This document shows positions 60,480 to 64,000 of a stretch of 64,000 nt of DNA, piece by piece (position 1 is the first letter of the stretch; each line of letters begins with the position of its first letter). The notes beneath the pieces were generated by a model, which was not told the DNA's origin, did no database searches, and was given only the letters and a program-made list of their open reading frames with translations. Origin of the DNA: JBFXIE01 sp050176255 (lineage in GTDB: Bacteria > Pseudomonadota > Gammaproteobacteria > Burkholderiales > Burkholderiaceae_C); assembly GCF_050176255.1 (NCBI RefSeq), contig NZ_JBFXIE010000008.1; one strand, written 5' to 3'. The position numbers and the translations under genes were made by a program.

Positions 60480-62045
60480 TCACGGGCCGACCCGGCCCCA
60501 CTCCTGCTCGTAGGTGTGCACCAGCACCTGGTTGGACAGGCGGTTGACCTCGGCGCCTACGCGCGCCATGTCCAGCGGAAAGTCGAACAGCAGCGGCAGG
60601 GACGCCGCATCCAGAAAGCGCAGCCCTGCGGGTAGTTCGGCCGGCGGGCGCCAGGGCCGGCGGCTGGCGATGACGAAGCCCCATTCGCCAAAGCTGGGCA
60701 CGTGCGCGTGGTAGGGCCGCGCCTGCAGGCCCACCGATTCGATGGTGTGCACCACCGTCCAGAAGCTGCTGCGCGCCACCAGGGGCGATGTGGTCTGCAC
60801 CACCGCATAGCCGCTGGCCGCCAGGCGCTGGTCCAGCAGGGCGTAAAAGCTGTTGGTGTAGAGCTTGCCGATGGCAAAGTTGGTGGGGTCGGGGAAGTCC
60901 ACCACGATCACGTCGAACATGTCCGTGCCTTGCTGCAGCCAGCCGAAGGCATCCTGGTTGACGACCGCCACCTTGGGGTTTTGCAGCGCCGCGCCGTTGA
61001 GCCGGGCCAGCGTGGGGTTGTCCCGGAAGATGCGCGTCATCTCCGGGTCCAGCTCCACCAGCGTGACCGACTCCACCGACGGGTACTTGAGCATCTCGCG
61101 CACGGCCATGCCGTCGCCGCCGCCCAGCACCGCCACGCGCTTGGGGGCGCCATGCGCGGCCATCACCGGGTGCACCAGGGCCTCATGGTAGCGGTACTCG
61201 TCCTGCTGCGCGAACTGCAGGTTGCCGTTCAGGTACAGGCGGTGCCCGGCGCGCCCGCGCGTCACCACGATGCGCTGGTAGGGCGATGCGCTGCTGAACA
61301 CGATGCGGTCCTGGTAGAACTTGTCTTCGGCAAAGCGGGTGATGTGCTCCGCCCCCAAAAGCCCCGCCAGCAGCGCCGCCAGCACCGCCGCGCAGGCCAG
61401 CGCGTGCGCGCCAAAGCGCCGCAGCTCATGGCGGAACAGCCACAGCGCCCACACCGCCACGGCGGCGTTCATGAAGCCGAACAGCAGCCCCGTGCGCACC
61501 AGCCCCAGCTGCGGCACCAGCAGCAGCGGAAACGCCAGCGACACCGCCAGCGCGCCCAGATAGTCGAAGGTGAGCACCTGGCTCACCAGGTCTTTGAGCT
61601 GCACGTTGCGCTTGAGGATGCGCATGACCAGCGGAATCTCCAGCCCCACCAGCGTGCCCACCAGCAGCACCATGCCGTACAGCAGCACCCGGAAGGCGCC
61701 GGGCACGTAGGCGTTTGCTATGAATAGCGTAGCTGGCAGCGCTCCACCAATCAGGGCTACCAGCAGTTCTATGCGCAAAAAATGCGCGGGCAGCTGGCGC
61801 TCGAAGTAGCGCGACAGCCACGAGCCCACGCCCATGGCGAACAGATAGGTGCCGATGACGGTGGAAAACTGCAGCACCGAGTCGCCCAGCACGTACGACG
61901 CCAGCGCCCCCGCCGCCAGCTCGTACAAGAGCCCGCAGGCGGCGATGACGAATACGCTGGCCAGCAGGGCGACGTCGATGGGGCGGGGGGTGGCGCCGGC
62001 GCCCACCGGACTGGCGGCCGTGGCGGAGTCGGACACGGTGCTCAT
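60480..62045 (-). CDS. Membrane-anchored polyamine aminopropyltransferase (SpeE-like)
   Basis: 521 residues. The N-terminal 215 residues hold about seven membrane helices (LLASVFVIAACGLLYELAAG, VIGTYLFAMGVGSWLSRYFE). The C-terminal spermidine synthase domain (about 245-500) has VLGGGDGMAVREMLKYPSVE, LVELDPEM and the catalytic Asp region VIVVDFPDPTNFAIGKLYTN. The product may be spermidine or another aminopropylated polyamine made at the membrane. Part of a DUF4178-DUF350-SpeE operon (16-bp gap to DUF350). A repeat copy lies in frame at 61728-61760. Confidence 0.88.
   Translation of the reverse strand: MSTVSDSATAASPVGAGATPRPIDVALLASVFVIAACGLLYELAAGALASYVLGDSVLQFSTVIGTYLFAMGVGSWLSRYFERQLPAHFLRIELLVALIGGALPATLFIANAYVPGAFRVLLYGMVLLVGTLVGLEIPLVMRILKRNVQLKDLVSQVLTFDYLGALAVSLAFPLLLVPQLGLVRTGLLFGFMNAAVAVWALWLFRHELRRFGAHALACAAVLAALLAGLLGAEHITRFAEDKFYQDRIVFSSASPYQRIVVTRGRAGHRLYLNGNLQFAQQDEYRYHEALVHPVMAAHGAPKRVAVLGGGDGMAVREMLKYPSVESVTLVELDPEMTRIFRDNPTLARLNGAALQNPKVAVVNQDAFGWLQQGTDMFDVIVVDFPDPTNFAIGKLYTNSFYALLDQRLAASGYAVVQTTSPLVARSSFWTVVHTIESVGLQARPYHAHVPSFGEWGFVIASRRPWRPPAELPAGLRFLDAASLPLLFDFPLDMARVGAEVNRLSNQVLVHTYEQEWGRVGP
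61728..61760 (+). repeat. Dispersed repeat, copy inside membrane SpeE gene
   Basis: TAGCTGGCAGCGCT then CCACCAATCAGGGCT; both halves recognisable. Antisense to the gene, located in a membrane-helix region without breaking frame. Confidence 0.4.
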
Positions 62046-62061
62046 GCGCGGGGAGGCTGCC

Positions 62062-62283
62062 TCAGTGAATCGCCGCCGCCACGATGATGCTGATGCCCAG
62101 GCACATGGCGGCCACCACCATCGCCAGGGCGCGGTTCTGCTTTTCCACGATCTCGGCCCACAGGTCGGCCGGGGTGATCTTGTCGATCAGCCAGAAGCAC
62201 AGCCAGAAGACGACCACGCCGATCAGCGCGTAGAGGATGGACCCGAGGAAGGCCGCGGGCCGGAGCCATTCGATTCCCATCAT
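62062..62283 (-). CDS. DUF350 family small membrane protein
   Basis: 73 residues from the ATG at 62283 (MMGIEWLRPA), chosen because AAGGAG lies 8 nt upstream. Two membrane helices (about 10-30 and 50-70) with a short charged loop (DKITPADLWAEIVEKQNRA), the DUF350/YjfL layout. In E. coli the related yjfL sits in a cluster with glutathionylspermidine-related yjfC. The longer reading from 62355 enters the DUF4178 gene and is not supported. Confidence 0.78.
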   Translation of the reverse strand: MMGIEWLRPAAFLGSILYALIGVVVFWLCFWLIDKITPADLWAEIVEKQNRALAMVVAAMCLGISIIVAAAIH

Positions 62284-62320
62284 GGTGTTTGCTCCTTGAA
62301 AGGGTTGAGAGAAAAAATTG

Positions 62321-63817
62321 TCATTTGTGGCTGCCGCCGCTGCTGTAGCCGCCAAACGAGCCGCCCGAGCTGCGGTAGGCGCCGCCGGGCGAGCCCGAGC
62401 AGTTGCTCATCAGCACCAGCAGGACGATCAGCACGATGAAGATCAAAATCACCGTGCCGCAGCCGATGCCCGAGCCCGCGGCCACCGGCCCCGCGTCTTG
62501 CCGGCGAAACAGCGCGGCCTTGTCGCCCAGCTTGAAGGCCTGCGCCACGGCGCTGCTGTCGATGCGGTTGCCGTGCGACCAGGTGACCTCGCTGCGCGAC
62601 TGCTCGCGCGACAGGATGCCTTTGCCTTTGCCCTTGCCGCCCACGGCCGCAAAGTCGCTGTTGCTGGTCTTTTGGCCGCGCTCCACGGGCCAGTAGAACT
62701 CGCCTGCCACATAATTGGTCTCGGCCAGGTAGCTGGAAGTCAGCCGGTATTGCGTGCCCAGATAGCTGGCGGTGGCCGCGCCCGGCTTGTGCTGCGGCGC
62801 GCCGGTGGCGGGGCGCACCAGGCTCCAGCCGTCGCTGGCGTCCACCAGAAACAGAAAGCCGCGCGTGCGGTGGTAGAGCAGGTATTCCTCCCAGCCGAAG
62901 TGCTCGTCATCGCCCGGCTCCACGCCCGTGCGGTGCTGAAAGCCCACCACCTGCCACGGCGCGCCCTCGAACTGCCCCACGCTCCCCAGCGGGATCAGCG
63001 GCTGCACCGGCTCGTGCTGCGCGGCGTGGCGCAACTCGCCGCCCAGTCCGGTGCTCAGGTCGATCAGGCTGCTGCACGACGGGCAGGTGCAGCTTTTGGT
63101 GCTGGCCAGCTCTACTCGCACCGGCGCGCCGCAGTTGGGGCAGTTGAACTGGCGGCCTTTTTCGTCTTTGGCGGATTCGTCCTTCAGGCCCTGCAGCTGC
63201 AAATCCTCCAGCCGCACCGCGCGCCCGCGCTGCGCCTGCGGCGGCTGGCTGGCGTAGTCGATGTACAGCACCTCGCCGTCGGCCGAGCGCAGCTCCACCA
63301 CCTGGAACGGCACACCCAGCGGCGGCAGCTTGGGCACCTCGCCCTCGGCCGCGATGAGTTGCGCGCGCACGTTGGCCGCCACGCTGAAGGGCTGGCCGCC
63401 CACGGCCGTGGTCATGCCGACGCGAAAACGCCCGGCCTCGGGCAGTTCGCGCCCCAGTGTGGCCGGGCGGGTGAAGACATAGGCGCCGTTGTCTTCGCTG
63501 AGCGTGGCGGTGCTGCCGTCCTGCAGCATGGCGACCCACTCGGTCCAGCGCCCTTCGTCGCCCTGGTATTGCAGCCGGCCGATCAGCGTGAAGGGCTGGT
63601 CCTGCAGCCTGCCGCTGGCCAGCAGCTGCAGCGGGCTGTGGTCGTCAAACACCTCGGCCATGCGGCCCAGGCGCTGCAGCACCTCGCCGCTGCGCACCAC
63701 GGTGCTGTGGCAGTAGGAGCAGATGGCGTGCGTGGATTGCGCGCTCTGGAAGGTGACCGGCGCGCCGCAGCCCGGGCAGGGCGCGCGGTAGATGCGCTGG
63801 GGGGCGCTGTCAGCCAT
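62321..63817 (-). CDS. DUF4178 domain zinc-ribbon membrane protein
   Basis: 498 residues. The N-terminal zinc ribbon (CPGCGAPVTF, CSYCHS) is followed by a DUF4178 domain (about 50-200), a second ribbon (CPNCGAPV, CTCPSCSS, about 225-250) and another DUF4178 domain (about 260-400). One C-terminal membrane helix (IGCGTVILIFIVLIVLLVLM) precedes a Gly/Ser-rich tail. It is the first gene of an operon with DUF350 and membrane SpeE; this combination recurs in bacteria but its function is unproven. Confidence 0.82.
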   Translation of the reverse strand: MADSAPQRIYRAPCPGCGAPVTFQSAQSTHAICSYCHSTVVRSGEVLQRLGRMAEVFDDHSPLQLLASGRLQDQPFTLIGRLQYQGDEGRWTEWVAMLQDGSTATLSEDNGAYVFTRPATLGRELPEAGRFRVGMTTAVGGQPFSVAANVRAQLIAAEGEVPKLPPLGVPFQVVELRSADGEVLYIDYASQPPQAQRGRAVRLEDLQLQGLKDESAKDEKGRQFNCPNCGAPVRVELASTKSCTCPSCSSLIDLSTGLGGELRHAAQHEPVQPLIPLGSVGQFEGAPWQVVGFQHRTGVEPGDDEHFGWEEYLLYHRTRGFLFLVDASDGWSLVRPATGAPQHKPGAATASYLGTQYRLTSSYLAETNYVAGEFYWPVERGQKTSNSDFAAVGGKGKGKGILSREQSRSEVTWSHGNRIDSSAVAQAFKLGDKAALFRRQDAGPVAAGSGIGCGTVILIFIVLIVLLVLMSNCSGSPGGAYRSSGGSFGGYSSGGSHK

Positions 63818-64000
63818 GCGTGTTATTTACGGTGTTTTTGCTTGACCAGGCTCATGTCTCAGATCGAGCCGCTGGCCCTCACCCCCACCCTTGTATCTTC
63901 TAAACCTCGAAGTTCAGGACATGGTTTCGGAAAGTTGTCCACAGCCTGATAGCCCTCTGGGAGCTGTGAGCATCCCGTGGGAGAGCATGCGGCGTGGACA
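63818..64000. other. Intergenic end of window, no gene seen
   Basis: 183 bp upstream of the DUF4178 gene. I see no convincing coding frame or RNA gene. AAGTTGTCCACAG near 63932 contains a DnaA-box-like TTGTCCACA, isolated and probably chance. The promoter of the DUF4178 operon should lie in the left part. Confidence 0.5.

Noticed and set aside
63932..63944. DnaA-box-like TTGTCCACA as an origin element
   Set aside because: A single isolated near-match more than 50 kb from dnaA in this window.

Overview
The window is GC-rich bacterial chromosome, most likely from a betaproteobacterium of the Comamonadaceae (Acidovorax/Alicycliphilus/Diaphorobacter-like; this is an inference from gene order and protein character, not a database match). 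It contains the replication-start neighbourhood (rpmH, dnaA, dnaN, gyrB), several envelope biogenesis genes, two complete defence systems and a flavin electron-transfer cluster. I see no rRNA, tRNA or insertion sequence.

Layout. 0-5.1 kb: Kdo/LPS genes (kdsD, kdsC, lptC, then a short-chain dehydrogenase) on the minus strand, divergent from a CPA2 cation/proton antiporter and apt. 5.7-11.5 kb, minus strand: an Ala/Pro-rich protein of unknown function, a stand-alone cyclic-nucleotide-binding protein, and the rpmH-rnpA-yidD-yidC-(terminator)-mnmE set. 11.5-17.2 kb, plus strand: dnaA promoter with DnaA boxes, dnaA, dnaN, gyrB. 17.2-24.0 kb: a four-gene Wadjet (JetABCD) plasmid-defence operon starting 13 bp after gyrB. 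24-30.5 kb: YkgJ-like protein, amgK divergent from lptD-surA-rsmA. 30.5-38.5 kb: a secreted ribonuclease with its barstar inhibitor, malic enzyme maeB, a Nudix hydrolase, a TonB-dependent copper receptor with a small His/Cys protein, and ribE.

38.6-51.2 kb: a complete type I-C CRISPR-Cas locus. The array has 51 intact repeats plus one decayed repeat at its old end; the leader and cas2-cas1-cas4 lie to its right, followed by a BRO-N/DinD-like gene, cas7, cas8c (with a clear internal cas11c start), cas5c and cas3. Everything is read leftwards towards the array, and a 14-codon open frame with a near-perfect ribosome site precedes cas3.

51.2-58.1 kb: a PepSY-HK-RR regulatory operon divergent from PepSY, DUF2271, a PepSY-flavodoxin-reductase fusion and apbE. 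The DUF2271 protein carries a TGAS motif of the kind that ApbE flavinylates. Two intergenic regions here share a four-part 11-bp-period site, the likely operator of this response regulator. 58.1-63.8 kb: hemerythrin-like protein, a Tat-type FAD oxidoreductase, and a DUF4178-DUF350-membrane spermidine synthase operon.

A short dispersed repeat (core AGCGCTT-N7-AAGGGCT, a hairpin with one mismatch) occurs at least a dozen times. Five intergenic copies lie directly after stop codons in the sense orientation; others lie in frame inside genes, including jetB, jetC and rsmA.
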